From Pycnopodia helianthoides (Eukaryota > Echinodermata > Asteroidea > Forcipulatida > Asteriidae), in the NCBI GenBank assembly GCA_032158295.1, contig CM063254.1:18552147-18616146 (forward strand): a stretch of 64,000 nt of DNA. Direction: 5' to 3'. Below, one piece after another: positions 34,443 to 48,200 of this stretch. How positions within the stretch are numbered: position 1 is the stretch's first letter; each line of letters starts with the position of its first letter. The notes under the pieces are model-generated. The model worked only from the letters and a program-made list of their open reading frames with translations. It was not told the origin of the DNA and ran no database searches. A program made the position numbers and the translations under genes.

Positions 34443-37400
34443 TTACGTATCCATAGCTGCTCCATCTCCCCCGTTGGTATCTTGCATATCAGTCTCCTCA
34501 TCCTCATCCTCATCCTCATCCTCATCCTCGTCCTCCTCCTCACTTGAAGTTTGATCTGCATCATTGCACTGCTCCAAACACTTCGCACATTCACAAAGAA
34601 AAAGGTAGTTCTCCCTGTAAACAGTCATAAAATAAGTAGGATTTGAAACTTTGCAGTGTGGAGATGCATTCTAGTAAGGTTTGCGGGAACACCATGTACA
34701 TGAGTAGGATTTGAAACTTTGCACGGTGGAGATGCAATCTAGTAAGGTTTGCTGTAAATCTCTATCTAATTTTGGGTTGAACAAAGAAAAACTGCCAAGA
34801 GCGGGATTTGAACCTGTGATGTAACAACTCAAAGTTTCGATCAGTATGCTCCGATTGTCTTCAGGAGAAAGCTGCACTCGGATGCTAAGAAGGCTGTATC
34901 AGTACTGTGAAATGCTCTGATCACAAAATAAACAAAACAAACAAACAAAAGGGAATACCTGAGAATTTTTTGACGAGAATGGCGACTTCTTTCTCTACTG
35001 CATTCATCCAGGTAGCATATACAAATTTCCTGGAAAAACAAAAAGCACCACAACCATTATTTTATTGTTGAACAAACCAGAAGTATTTGCTCAGGACCAG
35101 ACAAGTCCGGCAGTCTTGTGGTTTTCCATTGACTAAATGTACATAACTGTGTAATGAAAATTAAGACTGGGTTCAAATATTGACTTTGAGTCTGGTAAAC
35201 ATCTTTCAATTGTGATGAGTATCTTAGTGCTAGTTCAAATAAAAACAGTTTATGTACATTTTAAACTGTGTAGAAACTTTCTCTTTAGATTCTGGACTGA
35301 ATTTCACAAAGAACTAAGATTCATCTTAAGATGAGTTGTCAATATTGCCATAGTGATTAATATTGTGACATCACACTTTGCTTAAACTTTCATATTAAAA
35401 AAGGGGACTATTTGAAATTGTGTTATACCTGAAGTATGATCTCACATTTATAATAATAACAATTGAGAACAATAACCTTTACTCACTTCCCCTTCCTTGA
35501 TGTCCGACAGAGCTACCACGGATAATGTTGAGTTGTTAGCGTTAAATTGTACCTCTGCATTCGGCCGACAACTGTGGTTACCTGAAAAAATTATAAACTT
35601 TTCTCAATCTTATCCCCCAAAATCTCAATCAAGCTATATGTTGGACTGAAACTCTTGTTAATGAACAGTAAATGTGACCTTGTTAATTTGTCACCAAAGG
35701 AAGGGTCAATAGTGAGATAAATAATGAGATAGATAATCAGTCAAACTTACAGCGACTTTGTAACTGGTACAGCGCTGAACCTTCACAATTGAGAAATGTA
35801 CCCGATTCTGAAAAGATAATCCAAAAAAAGGTTACAATTTTCACTTTTTTATTCTCTTCATGTACATAATCTTCAAAACAATTATATAAAAAAAACCTAA
35901 AGGAGAACATAATAAATCTGGCCTAGCATAAACTAGTTAACACTTCTACACTTGATAACATTTCCCAGCGAGTTTTGAAAGCATTTTAAACAATTTATTG
36001 ATCGAAATGGCAGTGGGTGACATTGATTGGTAAGACAGTAGGAGGGTTGACTGTGTACACTGAAGAGGCATTCCCCACATGATATCATTTTGTAGGCTAG
36101 CATAGTTTATGTATCATTCAAAACCAAAATGGATGACATGGGAAAGGTCAAACAGTACGAGGGTTCTTCAATCTGTTTATTCAACCAACATGAACAGCAA
36201 CTCAACAAACAAGTTGCAAACATTTAATAAGTCCCCTGACGGTGACTATAGCAAGCTAGTCAAAACGTTGAGACCAAAAAGAACTCACTCCGCGGCAGTG
36301 CAGTTAATTACGAGAAGTCCCCCCGATCCACAAGCTAAAGTAGTAGTCCAGGCCGATTTCCTACCTCCCGCCCAGGTAGTAGTTAATAAGCACGACAGTT
36401 CTTTTCAGAACTGAGAAGTCTCCCGAATTCCGAAAATCTACTCCGCGGTAGTAGAATAAATAGCAAGACAAGTTCTCTAAAGAACAAAATCTACACAGCA
36501 AAGTAGATATTTATACACATGGTGTTACCGCAAACCGAATATATAACAATTAATCACTTCTGTTGAAATCTTGACCAAATTTCTTGCTGCTTACTGTTGG
36601 ATTCTGTGCTTACAGCCATCAGAATCGCGCACTTTACACGGCGCTGTAAGCGCAAAATTCTGCAGTAAGTAGTGAAACTAGGGCCTAGAGTGGATGGTCG
36701 TTTGTACCTTGTTCAATGTCGACATACAACCTGTCTATGTACGAGTCCAAGGTCTGTCTGTCTTCATGCGGTATATCCAAGTCATCACAATTGTGAACAT
36801 AGACGCTCAATGAGCTGAAAAAGAAATTAATCACTTCATATTAAACCAAAAATATTTCGGTCCAATGATAATGGATCAAGTACTTTGTGAAATAAAATCC
36901 AGGAATGGACACTTAAAGGTATTGTACAGGATTGGTCAGGATAAAGTATCAAGTAAGTCTGAAACTGATATGAAGTTCATCATTTTCCTCTGAAATGAAG
37001 TAATTTTTGAGAAAACTGTATCTGCAAACCTAAGAAAGCGTAACAGCTGATTTAGGTTGTTAAAACCAAAATGAAGGACAATGTGTTTTACATGCTGAAA
37101 AATTGTGCCTGGTTTTTCACTATTTTCTCCTGACTCACACAACAGATCCGAAGCCAATTTTCACAGGTTTGTTTTTCATGTATAATGGTTGATCACACAA
37201 AACATGAACACTGTCGACGACTAATTTGTAGTTCCAGTCCTGTTCACCCAATTCATAAAAAGCTTACCATCTTACCTTGTCCCTACACCTTGACCGTTCA
37301 TTCCAATCAAAGCAAAGAGTGACCTCAGCCCCTCCGCTGTAAACCACTACAAGAAAATGAAACCAAGTGAAACCAATTTGGTAAACTTACAGTGCAAACT

Positions 37401-40400
37401 TTCACAAACTTAATACTCGTAATGTGTTCACACAACGTAAAAATCCCTGTTCACTTTTATCAGGACCATCTTTCTATGCAAGTATCTTCAGGCCTACGGG
37501 TCACAGTGCTTATCGCTTTTGATCTTTCATTACCAGAAAGGTATAATAAGGGAACTGACATCTTTGGTAATTGCTGCCTTTTTTGGGGTAGGATTCAATA
37601 TTCCATATGTGTTTAGCATACCTGATTGATGCAATCTTCATACAGCGTTCCGGCAAGAAGGGACTGTAACGTGTCTAACTGGTCCTGCAAACACAAAACA
37701 TGGCATCTAGTTTAAGCTGGAACTTAAAACAGGGTGATCAAATTTGGTGTAATCATTGAATTGTATTCAGACTAATTATTCAAGAGATACACTGAATATT
37801 AATAAAGACACAATGAATATGTATGAGATATAGGAGTGCTCACCTGGAATTGGCTGCCAAGCAACTTATGCGCTAGTTGCTGCTCATCGTTTCTCGCTTT
37901 CTGACAAAACTGGCTGAAGGCGGCAAGTACCGAGTCTTTATTCCTTGCCTACGAGAAACCAAAAGATCTTGCTTAATTATTTTCCTACCAAAATGGAAAC
38001 CAGAGATGATTAAGTGAAGCATAATACGAACAATGTTTCCAACATTACTCGGGTTTGTTACCCTTGTGTAATAAGCATCGCATGCTTGGTGCTTCCACCC
38101 CCCCCACCCCCTCGTGTCCTGCAGAAAAAAATCTATAGGCTACTTGAGTAGGATTCGAACTCATAACTCTAGTATTTCCCCCAAATTTGACGGTTCTGCT
38201 TATCATAAGCAAAGAATTGGCTTACCGAAGCAGGGAATTTCCCAATACAAGACATTCTTCCTAAACTTAAAATTTCTATCTTCAAAAATGTGACTGTAAG
38301 GCCCTAAATGTTGTAGACTTTTGGTATCCTAACTCCAATTTCTTAATGATTACTTGTTTGATGGTTGCAATCATCTTCATGACGAGAGTGATGCTGGCGT
38401 CTCCGGTGGGTAATGCATCGTTCTAAAAGATAAACAGACAAAGTAAAACTCAGCACTGGTTTTTCCGCCAAAATAAAAGCTAAAAAATTTACAAGAAATA
38501 ATATGTCAAATTATGGTTTTCATTTTGTGATAAGTGAACATAACAGACCCCTTGCATTGGCTGCCATCGCCTGAGGTAAAACAATGGAAACGTGCACGCA
38601 TCCGCACAACTCTCAGCCAATGCTAGGTCTTCATTGAGCTCAGTGAGGGCGCTGTTTGGGCTTGTGATGTCATATGCAAAGGGTCTGTTATGTTGCATGT
38701 TGTGGCCGAGCGGTCGGAGAACTCAAGCTCTTGTGACTGATGACTCAGTCTGTGGGTTCAAATCCCGTTCATGACACTAGTGTTCTTCAGCAAGACATGC
38801 GCTTTCCCAGCCTTTGACGTCCAGTAAATTCCCCCCCCCCCCCACCAGGAGAATTAACGCTGACTCCAACTGGATTCTTACTTCCAAGCTTCCTGGAGGA
38901 TGACTAAAGGATGTTCAGGGGCTGGTGGAGCTTGACCTAGGCAGAGAACCTGATGATACTGCAGCCCTTGCTTGATCACGGCACTCGACACTGCAATACG
39001 GAATCTAAACGAGAAACAGGGAAAGGTCCTTAGAAACACATAGTTCTTAAATATACAAGCTGGCCTAGTAAATCTTAGTTATGAGCCCAATTTTAAGGAT
39101 ATTCCACCGGGTGCTTTCGATTAGCTTGCCCGTACCGAGCAACAAACTAACTACTTCAATCATGCATTACATCAAACCTTTCGTGTGATTGCTACACACA
39201 AAAATATAGTAAAGTAGTTATTCTTCATGGTAAAACTGTAACGTTTAATTATTTTACAAGCCAACGTTGATACAGAAGTACGCGTCTGCGAATAAAAAAA
39301 CACTTAATGCTCACAAAGTTGCTGTTTTAGGGTTAAAACTCGAGTAATTTTACCATAGTTTACCTGACATGTGGACACGCTGTATGCTCCTCTCTCTTCA
39401 CTGTACAACATTCAGGATGGGGAATTACCAAGGCCGGATTGGCCGTCAGTCTCCGTGCCATCTCCTGCGCTGTTTCCATTGAGCGCATGCAGTACTCGCA
39501 CGCCGTATAGCGATAGGCTTCATTCCAGAGAAACTGCGCACTGACCAATGGGTCTTCGGTGAAGAGGGCGCTACCTGTACTGAAATCTGTGGCTGCGAAC
39601 ACACCTTTTCCCTGGGTTGGGGTGGGGGGTTGGGGAAGAATGATACAAATTGATAAATTAAATGAACTTGGCTTGGGCTCTGTCATCAATGTTGGAGCAG
39701 TGTACATTTCTGTTTGACGTTTCCTGTTTCCAACATCAAACAGAGCCCCAGAGCAAGAGTCTAGAAGCCGAGATTTTGAAAAATCTCTTGTCGGATGAAT
39801 TGTAAATTATCTACATCCACCTTGTGATTATTATTATTATTATTTATTCGGCATAATTCACAATACGATAAAACAAACAGTGAAGACAATGAATAAAATG
39901 ACAAAGGAACATACAATAGAGCCAGCAGCACATGCCAGGAAGAGAAAAAGTTAACATAATAACTGTGGCCTGAGGGCCTTCATTTCCAATGCTACTGGCT
40001 ATTACATAACAGAATGTTACTAAAAATAAATATTTTATGTACAATAGAAAAATTGGAATCATTTAGTAAAAATTGCACAGGGAATAAAAGGGATCAAAAC
40101 AGAAGCATCAGGCAAGGTAAAACTTCCCCTGATTGATATCATAGCATTTTTGAAAAAAAGAGAAATTAAATTTAGAAATTAAATAGTTCTTTTTGCAATA
40201 TTAAATATATATTTTTATTTTGTATATGAGTCATGACCTATAAACTGACAGTAATTACCAGATTACCTTTTCCTTTTGTGATTTGTGGATCCCAAGGATC
40301 TTTATCATTAATTATTAAGGAAAGTCCGAAATTCATTTATTAAAAATTAAGTTCAATTTATATTTTTAAAAAGGGAAATATACAGGTTCCTTAATAACCG

Positions 40401-40766
40401 TTACAAAGTTATTTACTTAGGTTGTAATATTGGGAAGTCTACTCTAGAATTTATTCATGGTGGAGATGGTTATTTTGTTTTTAGTTAAGTTATCATCAAA
40501 TAATATTGCCTAAATATTGACAATCAATCAATCAATGACCAGCAATATGGCAATAGCATTATTTTGACACACATTGGCAATTGACATGGTTGGATGGATC
40601 GGTAGCGTCTGTAAATAAGTAAATGTAAATTTGAAGCTTAAGTCCCTCAAGTACAAAACTTTTGTACCTTCACATCATCAATATATCTTGTGCAGACCCC
40701 GGCATTTTTGACGTTGTTATGTGACAACACTCCATCATCCAAACACGTTCCGCTGGTGGCTGCCAT
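34443..40766 (-). CDS. SMYD5: SET and MYND domain protein 5
   Basis: Twelve coding exons (5' to 3'): 40766-40668, 39611-39364, 39004-38882, 38422-38354, 37948-37844, 37684-37622, 37346-37276, 36814-36708, 35807-35751, 35581-35487, 35029-34959 and 34614-34443. All have GT-AG sites. The product is about 426 residues, against about 418 in vertebrates. Landmarks: [10 protein letters not shown] (SET-N), [16 protein letters not shown], the MYND-like [30 protein letters not shown] (cofactor/substrate NHSC motif), [20 protein letters not shown] and an acidic Glu/Asp C-terminus. The family are lysine methyltransferases; histone and ribosomal-protein targets have been reported for SMYD5. Three one-base breaks lie at about 39368-39370, 38965-38967 and 38398, and each is repaired by changing a 1-4 base run by one. 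I read it as an intact gene with consensus errors. Confidence 0.93.
36265..36545 (-). repeat. Dispersed repeat D, copy in a SMYD5 intron
   Basis: Begins AAGAACTCACTCCGCGGCAG and includes CCTACCTCCCGCCCAGGTAG, ATCTACTCCGCGGTAGTAG and GGTGTTACCGCAAACCGAAT. It is the best-preserved version of the sequence found upstream of each array GPCR. Confidence 0.65.
36913..37248. mobile_element. MITE family B, copy in a SMYD5 intron
   Basis: Left end TTAAAGGTATTGTACAGGAT, right end CAGTCCTGT (decayed). It shares internal TGCTGAAAAATTGTG and GTTGATCACACAAAACA with the copies at 43982-45041 and 61410-61803. No coding capacity. Confidence 0.6.
38700..38790 (+). repeat. tRNA-like SINE head
   Basis: TGTGGCCGAGCGGTCGGAG (A box) and GGGTTCAAATCCCG (B box) have spacing like tRNA-Leu/Ser, but the acceptor and anticodon stems do not pair well. 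It lies in a SMYD5 intron. I judge it a SINE and not a functional tRNA. Confidence 0.55.
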
Positions 40767-42282
40767 GTTGTTGTTGTTGACCTTTGTGAACATTTAGCGC
40801 TTAACAAAAAAAAAAAAAAAAACGGGACCAGCGCTAGAAACCAACGATTAATTGCACAAGCAGAACACCAGTTTAAATCTAATGGAATAAATTTTAGTAA
40901 GCTAGGGAGTCGACATTGACCTGACTGGCAATAATGAATGCCACGAGTTCATTAAATCTCGAGTGTTGAGAACACGTTGTTTATTCACGTATTGCATCAT
41001 CGAATCTAGCGTGTGCACAGCGACCGGCCTTCGCCGCATAATGTGCACTGACCCCGGCGGGGATCTGCAGTGAATAGTCGGCGCTTATCGTTGAGTCCCC
41101 GGTCTTCTCGTCGTGAGATCGTCGCCGGATGTTCTTCCCACACGTATGTGGAGTTGTTCTTGATTCTGTGGTAAGCCCTTTTTATGTTTTTTAAAAGCAT
41201 ACCGTAATTTTGATTGTGTGACCATGGAGGTAGAAATATTAATGGGCGTTTTTTGATAGTTTCTTCAAATTCAATCATTGTTTGGCTTACTCGGCATTTT
41301 TGTAATCATCTCTCAGCCTCAGCAGTACCGTAGTAAGTCAATATTGACACGGCGAACCCATGCTGCAGTGCAGTGACAGCAGACAGTGACTATTGACAGG
41401 TCCATTGACAGTCTGGTCTTATCACAACCATTACAATACACATAACACACTTATTTTTAATAGAAAGATAGGATTATGACAGTATATTAATTAAATAATA
41501 TAAATCATTAAATGGAAGTAACACAGAACCGGTTCTGTGGTTAGAAATCTACTATTACTAGCCTAAGCAGAATAGTAAATGTTATTTTTAAATGGTTTTC
41601 TTTTAATACTAGCACTAGCACTAGCAGATGCAGGTTATCAGCAAAAATATGATGTAAATTTCTGTTTAACTGGTTCCCTGCAAATGTTCACAGTAAAACT
41701 AACACAACACTACAGCAAAACTTTGTTATGTACAAGCATTATTTTCAGCAGATCTCCTAAAGATTGGTCGGTAATTCATTGCTCAACCATCATGACCATA
41801 TGTTAGATACTTTTGTCTGATACAATTTTGTCTTAAGGGCATCAAGGGTCAAATAAAACTGTGAAGTCAGTGTCTAATATTGTTTAGGTTGAATTGATAT
41901 TCAATATTATTGGACCAATCAAATTTGCTACCACATCGATTGGCCATGACTTTACAACATGTGGCTATTAATTATAAGAATTTGCAAACTGTTGTTCTTG
42001 GTTTTAAAACTGTTGTCATGGTTGTGATTTCAGGTGATGTTTCATTTTTGACTACGAACAACAGACAAAAAGATCCTTTAATGTATGTCCTCGGCCAGGT
42101 CTTAAATCTCTCTTCCTGAGAAGGACTTTTGTGGAGGGTCGCTGGATCATCAAAGACTGATATATTGCCTCTGCTAGCGCTTCCTTCTCCCTGCTCTACG
42201 CTACAACCTCCCCGTACATCATATAGTCTTATCCGATCAGAAACACCTGCAAACAACGTTATCGTTGCAAAGCTCCTCAGCC
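40767..42282. promoter_or_regulatory. Divergent promoter region SMYD5 / ALDH18A1
   Basis: The two genes point away from each other, with start codons 1.5 kb apart. The interval 40980-41175 is locally GC- and CpG-rich and ends with a good plus-strand donor (CTGTG then GTAAGC at 41172). It may be the leader exon of ALDH18A1, spliced to an acceptor shortly before its ATG (CGATCAG at 42240 or CTCCTCAG at 42280). No TATA box is evident. The open minus-strand frame over 41006-41278 has no recognisable domain. Confidence 0.45.
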
Positions 42283-45200
42283 ATGGCGGGTCTCAGCCGG
42301 CTTGTTGGAGTGGGATGTTCATCCCACCATAAACTGAGTAAAGGACTCGGTACAAGTCTTAAAAGCGTTTCCTCGTATCACTCAAACTCCCTCGCGAGAC
42401 CGAGGTTCTGTCGAGCCTTGTGGACTCCTCAAAATGAATCCTCAGCCAAAGACGGTCGCCTGATGACCGGCAACACCAGGGAAATATCCACCTCTAAGAT
42501 GCAGAAGATAAGGACGGCGTACCGGTCGGATCTGAAGAATTGCAGGCGGATTGTGCTGAAGTTGGGAAGTGCTGTGATCACTAGAGACGATGAGTGTGGC
42601 TTGGCGTTGGGAAGACTGGCATCCATTATTGAACAGGTATTAACTTCTCGGCAAATAGAAACAACAACTTAGAAAATATCAGCTCAACAAGTTTTGGGAT
42701 AGTGCTCCTTTACGTCATACCAAAATTTGATAAAAGTTGTATCATGGTGCAATCTTCTCAAAAATGTGAGATTTTATGTTTTCTTCCATGAGTGTAACAA
42801 GGCCAAGGGGGTAAGGCCGTTTTCATATTGCAAATTTTTGGGTGGCATGGCTGGCTTGTGTGTAAAGTGCTCGCCTCTCACCACTGTGACCCTGGTTCGA
42901 TATCCGGCTAGGGCCATATGTGAGTAGAGTTGTGTGTTGGTTCTCTCCTATGCCTCAAGGGTTTTTCTCCGGGCTCTCCAGTTTTCCTCCCTCTAACACG
43001 TTGTTAGCAGCGTTCTTTGCAATTTAGCTTCTCAGCTGCGAGTAAGGTTGATTAGCCTCCAAAAGAAAAACAAAAAAAAGGGCACTTTTTGTAGTTTTAT
43101 AGTCTACAGCAGTCTATAGGAAACTTTTGAAGGGGTACAAAGGCAAGACCAGGGCAACAGAGGTCGTGGCCTTCATGTAATCCCAGGCCTGTTTTTTTCC
43201 TCTGATGAACAAGGTATTTATGTAGTACATGTTTTTTAACCTATTATGCCGATGTGTGGTAAGCACTGTGCACTCAGTTTTTCCCTGAGTCCTACAGGGA
43301 ATATTAGTCCACAGGCTACTGGGGTGGGATTCGAACCCATAACCCCCCCCCCCCCCACCCAACCCCCGCATTTCTGCATAATTTCTGAGTCGTTTTGATT
43401 GTCATTTGTCTCTTCTCAGGTATCAGAGCTTCAACAGAGTGGCAAGCAAGTTATGGTGGTTACAAGTGGAGCTGTGGCATTTGGCAAACAACGCCTTAGA
43501 CATGAAGTCATTTTGTCCCAAAGTATGAGGGAAACACTCATACCCAATCAGGAAAAAGTGAGTATTTTTTATCTTCTAATTGTAATTTTGTTTTAATTTC
43601 TTTGTGTTCTTTTACATTGACATACCAAAAAAGTATTTGCTTTACATTTGGCATTCTCAAGACTGTTTTTTTTTGTTTTGTTATTTTTTTTTAAAATGAG
43701 ATATCGCCCACAGGGCAAGTTGAGAAGTGGTGTTTACTAGCCGTAGCAGTTTTTTTAAGACAATGTAGCGCTCACGACCAGTTTAAATGAAATTAAATTC
43801 ACACACTCAAAAATAAATTTACACTTTTTTGAAATTTATTATTCACACTTGGAAAGGAAGAAATATGAGCATTATAAACAAGTAGGTTGCACAGTTTTTA
43901 GAAGCCCACAGGGGGTTAGTTGAGAAGTAGTGTTTACTAGCCCTTAGCAGTTTTTACTTGATAATGTACAACGGGCTAGTGTTAAAGGTATTATACAGGA
44001 TTGGTAGAGCTGACAAAATAGTCGCAGACAGTGTTCATGTTTTGTGTGATTAAACATATGCATGAACAAACAAACCTGTGAAAGTTTGAGCTCAATTGGT
44101 CATCAAGGTCACGAGAAAATAGTGAAAAGAGATCTTATGTGTTTTCTGTTTTTTCAAACATTGAGTTTCTATCACGCGTGATAAAAACTATTGTTTTACT
44201 CATTTCTCAGAAACGATAGCATTTTAGGCAGAAATATTTTAAGGAACCCTTTCTACCATTACTTACTTTAAATCATGTAAGTTATGTGTGAATCTGTGAA
44301 CATTTGTGTTTTTCGATCTTACCAATAGTGTACAGGGCCGTTAAGGGCGATCTCTGATCTTACAGCATCTGTGATTGTGTAATCCTGGATGAATATATCA
44401 TTTCCGTGAATTCTTAAAAAATGATTATCATAAACCCCAACAGTGACACATTAAAACCTTCCCAAGTCAAAATTCTGTTATTAAAGATTTTTTTTCAAAA
44501 GCAAATTTGCTTTAGACACAAAAGGCTCAGTCCGATGGAAGGCGCCGTTATTGAGTTTTGGCAGGATGCGTTGCAATCAGAATGCCTTGAGCAGGCTTTT
44601 CAGAAAAACATAATTATTAGCAAATTTGCTTTCATTAATAATGCACAGCATCGCTGAGATGTGACACTAGACCCTTTCCATGGAGTATGTAAATTGTACA
44701 GGCCTGTAATTAAACAGGGGCCATTGCCCTGGTCTTGGACTTGAAGATTGTCCCAATGGTAATGCCCTTTGCAAAATGAAAATGGCCTTGCCCTCTCAAG
44801 ATGAAATTCCAGGCCTGTTGTACAACAAGTGTTTTTGGTTTTATAACCCAAATTAAGGAATACATGTGTTTACATGCTGAAAATTGTGCCATTTTTTCAC
44901 TGTTTCTCCTGACTCACACGATGGATTAGGCCAAGATTTCTACAGGTTGGTTAATTCATGTCTGGTTGATCACTCAAAACATTATGTACACTGTCTACAA
45001 CTATTTTTGTCAGCTCTACCAGTCCTGTAGAATACCTTTAATCTTAAAATTGTAAAAAAATTTTAAGCTGATAATATGTTTATGTGGGTGGTTCAACAAC
45101 AGTACATTGAATCATTGACAAGCTTTTGAGGCATCAATGTAAGCCTGTCATTTATAACACAGGTTGATATTGGTAAATTCATTATACACTTTCCTCAAGC

Positions 45201-48200
45201 AAGTTATGGATTTCTCTTGGACCGTAACCTGACACCCCAGGGAGTTGGGACAGCCTTTCATTATTGCATGTATGTGGGTATATAGAAACATGCCACGTTG
45301 CTGGATTGTCAAAAAGCTTTCAAGAGCCTCACTGTGTTCAAGAGCCTCACTGCATTGAAATACAGAAAAGTAGAATGAGTCTGTATATCCAAATGGTTCA
45401 ATCTCTGAGGCTTATTCGGTTTCTCAGTGCATGGGTAGAATGTGTCTTGTTAAATGGGGCCTTATACTTCGTTGTAAGGAGCATGGCAGTTTTTTTCTTA
45501 TTAAAGGGCACCTGCTATGAGGGAATTTTTTACTGGAACATTTCAAAGGGCACCAAGTCAATGACCAGAGACATCGAGGTGGTGGAGGGATTGGTACATA
45601 TTATTATTCCTACTTTGATCTGATTTCTGATTTTTGGGGGTCCTTAAAAAAACTGGCAAAATTTGTTTTGAAATAACTTGAAACAATCTATAATCATAGA
45701 ATGTTTTTTGTCAACGGTTTATAGGCCAAATTATCAAGAAAGATACAATAACATTTAAGTGAAAGTTTCAGCAGAAAACAGTGTCTACTTGCTTAGAAAC
45801 AGAGGAAGAAAAGAAATTTAATGTTTTTTCTTTAAATCAAGAACGTCAAATCCATCCAATGATAATAAGTCAAAAGCAAATGCCAACTGCATTCACAAAC
45901 AGACAACCTGGTAATTTGATTCTGCAAAAAGTCACTTTGAGGCATTCTTTGGGAATTCAAATTTGTGGACATAATTTTATTGATTTTTAATCTTGAAACT
46001 GGGGGCATTTCAGACGAAATAATTTACCATTACCATCTTTATATAACAAGTAGCCCTTTCGGATACAAATTACAACAATAACAAATTCAGCCTGGTCATT
46101 GCAAATTTATGACCCTACGTTTGTGGAAAAAAGGTATAGTGCACTTTTTTGTACCTTAATGATAATAAGCTTTTAAAGGAGAGTGCACCTGTACACCGAG
46201 AAGATGACACTATTCAACCGTGCAGTCTGTTAAGAAATAGATATTAACCTTAAAGGCAGGATGTACTTTTGGTAATTGTCAAAGACCAGTATTCTCACTT
46301 GGTGTTTCCCAACATATACATAAAATAACAAACCTGTGAACATTTGGGCAAGAAGTTGCCAGAAAGGGATGAAAGAGAAAAACACCCAGGTTGTTGCATA
46401 GAATGTTGTGCTTTCAAATGCATGAGACCTGAGGAAGTAGGCCGGATCTTGCAGCCGTTTGCAGCCACTATGGTCTCTAGTCTCAGGGTTAATATATTGA
46501 ATCGAGGAATTCATGATTTGGGACTGGTTTGCCGGAACAGTTTATTCATGAACTGAGAGAGCTCTGCCGAGTACAGATATTGATCTGATTGATTAGACTT
46601 AATAGATTCAGACCCCAAACGTCAAGGAAATGATTATGCTGCGTTTGTGTTAGGAAATTATTATCAAGATTGTAGTTAACATATTTTAAATTAAATCTTG
46701 TTAATCAGTACTGATTTTGTTATAATTTGTCAAATTTAAATCAAATACAATAATTTCTTTTTTATTTAAAGTGATTGTAATGAAGACAGTTGAAGAGAAC
46801 AAAATTGAGATATTGATGAAAAAATGAAAAGTTCTGATACAAGGGAACCTGACTTTGTAAATTTTAATTAATTTTTGGTTGAATAGAGACAATTTACTAG
46901 AGCTCTATCCTGAGGTCGCAGGCCCAAAATTCTGCTCCAGTCAATTTTTCTTCCCCAATTATTTACGATTTTCCTGGTCAGTTTCCATGAGCTGAAGGAG
47001 GTTGATTCAAAAGAGGAAGAAATTTTATACACAGTTTGCCGTATGAGGGGACAGAATTTCCGGGGATGGGAGGGGGGGACACACACACAGAATCTCCTGC
47101 CACACTGGCACGTTCGTTAATCTGAAGGAAAACTATAACCTTTTTGAGATATGGTGGACTGTGTAGGATTGAGTGCACTGTTTGGTTTGGGTGTATAGAC
47201 AAATTTACCCAAACCTAATAGTGTCATACAATGTAGTATTGTGTACACCATATCTCAAAATGGCTATGGGATTTGAATGAATGAACTCTTTCTCAAACCA
47301 ATGGAGCATTATACCTTTAGAAGCAAAAATCGCCAGCTGGACAGCTTTCTGAACTGTGGCTTGTGTTAGGACGGGTTATTTTGTAGGGATTTGTTTTTTT
47401 GCAGTCATGCTTAACAAGCTTGATGTGCAGTATGCTTCACCGGTAACAGCTGTCACTCATTGTGTTAAGTGTTGGAGGTGCCTTGAACCAGTGGAGGTCA
47501 ATACTGTATGCTAAACCCAGGTTGCTGATTCAGCACTAAGCAACATGCTGCACAGGGCTGTAGTAGTTGAGTCTTGCATCATCTGGATTTAGTTCTATGT
47601 ACCTCCCCCCCCCCTACACACGGCCTCAAATCGTGGACCCTCCTTTGTTCAACATTGTTTTCCTTTGGATGTAATGGCAATTGTGGACCTATTGTCCCTT
47701 TTGTTTTAAGTCTTTGGTTTGAATGTCACTACAAGTACACACACAGATATCAGATGCCTTCACAGATCTTATATGTGAAGAGAAGATGAAGGAAGTCATG
47801 TTGAAAAAAATGTGCAGATGAGAAGCTACACTGAATAATAGATTCACTGCCATTTTGAAGCTTATTTGAAAAGCCGGGCAAAGACAGGGTTACTAAATAG
47901 CAGTCACCTGACCCTAGTACTTTTTCTCATTCAGTTGAGGTGGCGGATACTTTTTTTGAGCAAGGTTTTTGAGCAAGTTTCAGTTGGAGATGCTGTTTAG
48001 TATAATTTAGAGGTGGCAGTTTCTCCTACCGTGAGTGTCTTGAATGATAGCCACCATGCAGTTGGCTTGCTGAGGGCCTTGGTGTTTTAAGAGTACCGTA
48101 TTTTCAGACCATAAGCCGCGGCTGCTCCAGTCTAGGATATCAATGACGTTCAACTCGCTCTGGGCAACAACAAAACACACAACTGTGACTCCAGTAGGAG

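Noticed and set aside
38703..38775. tRNA-Leu/Ser gene
   Set aside because: A and B boxes present, but the acceptor and anticodon stems do not pair; repeated relatives indicate a SINE.
41006..41278. 90-codon minus-strand frame upstream of SMYD5
   Set aside because: No recognisable domain, and it overlaps the CpG-rich divergent promoter region.
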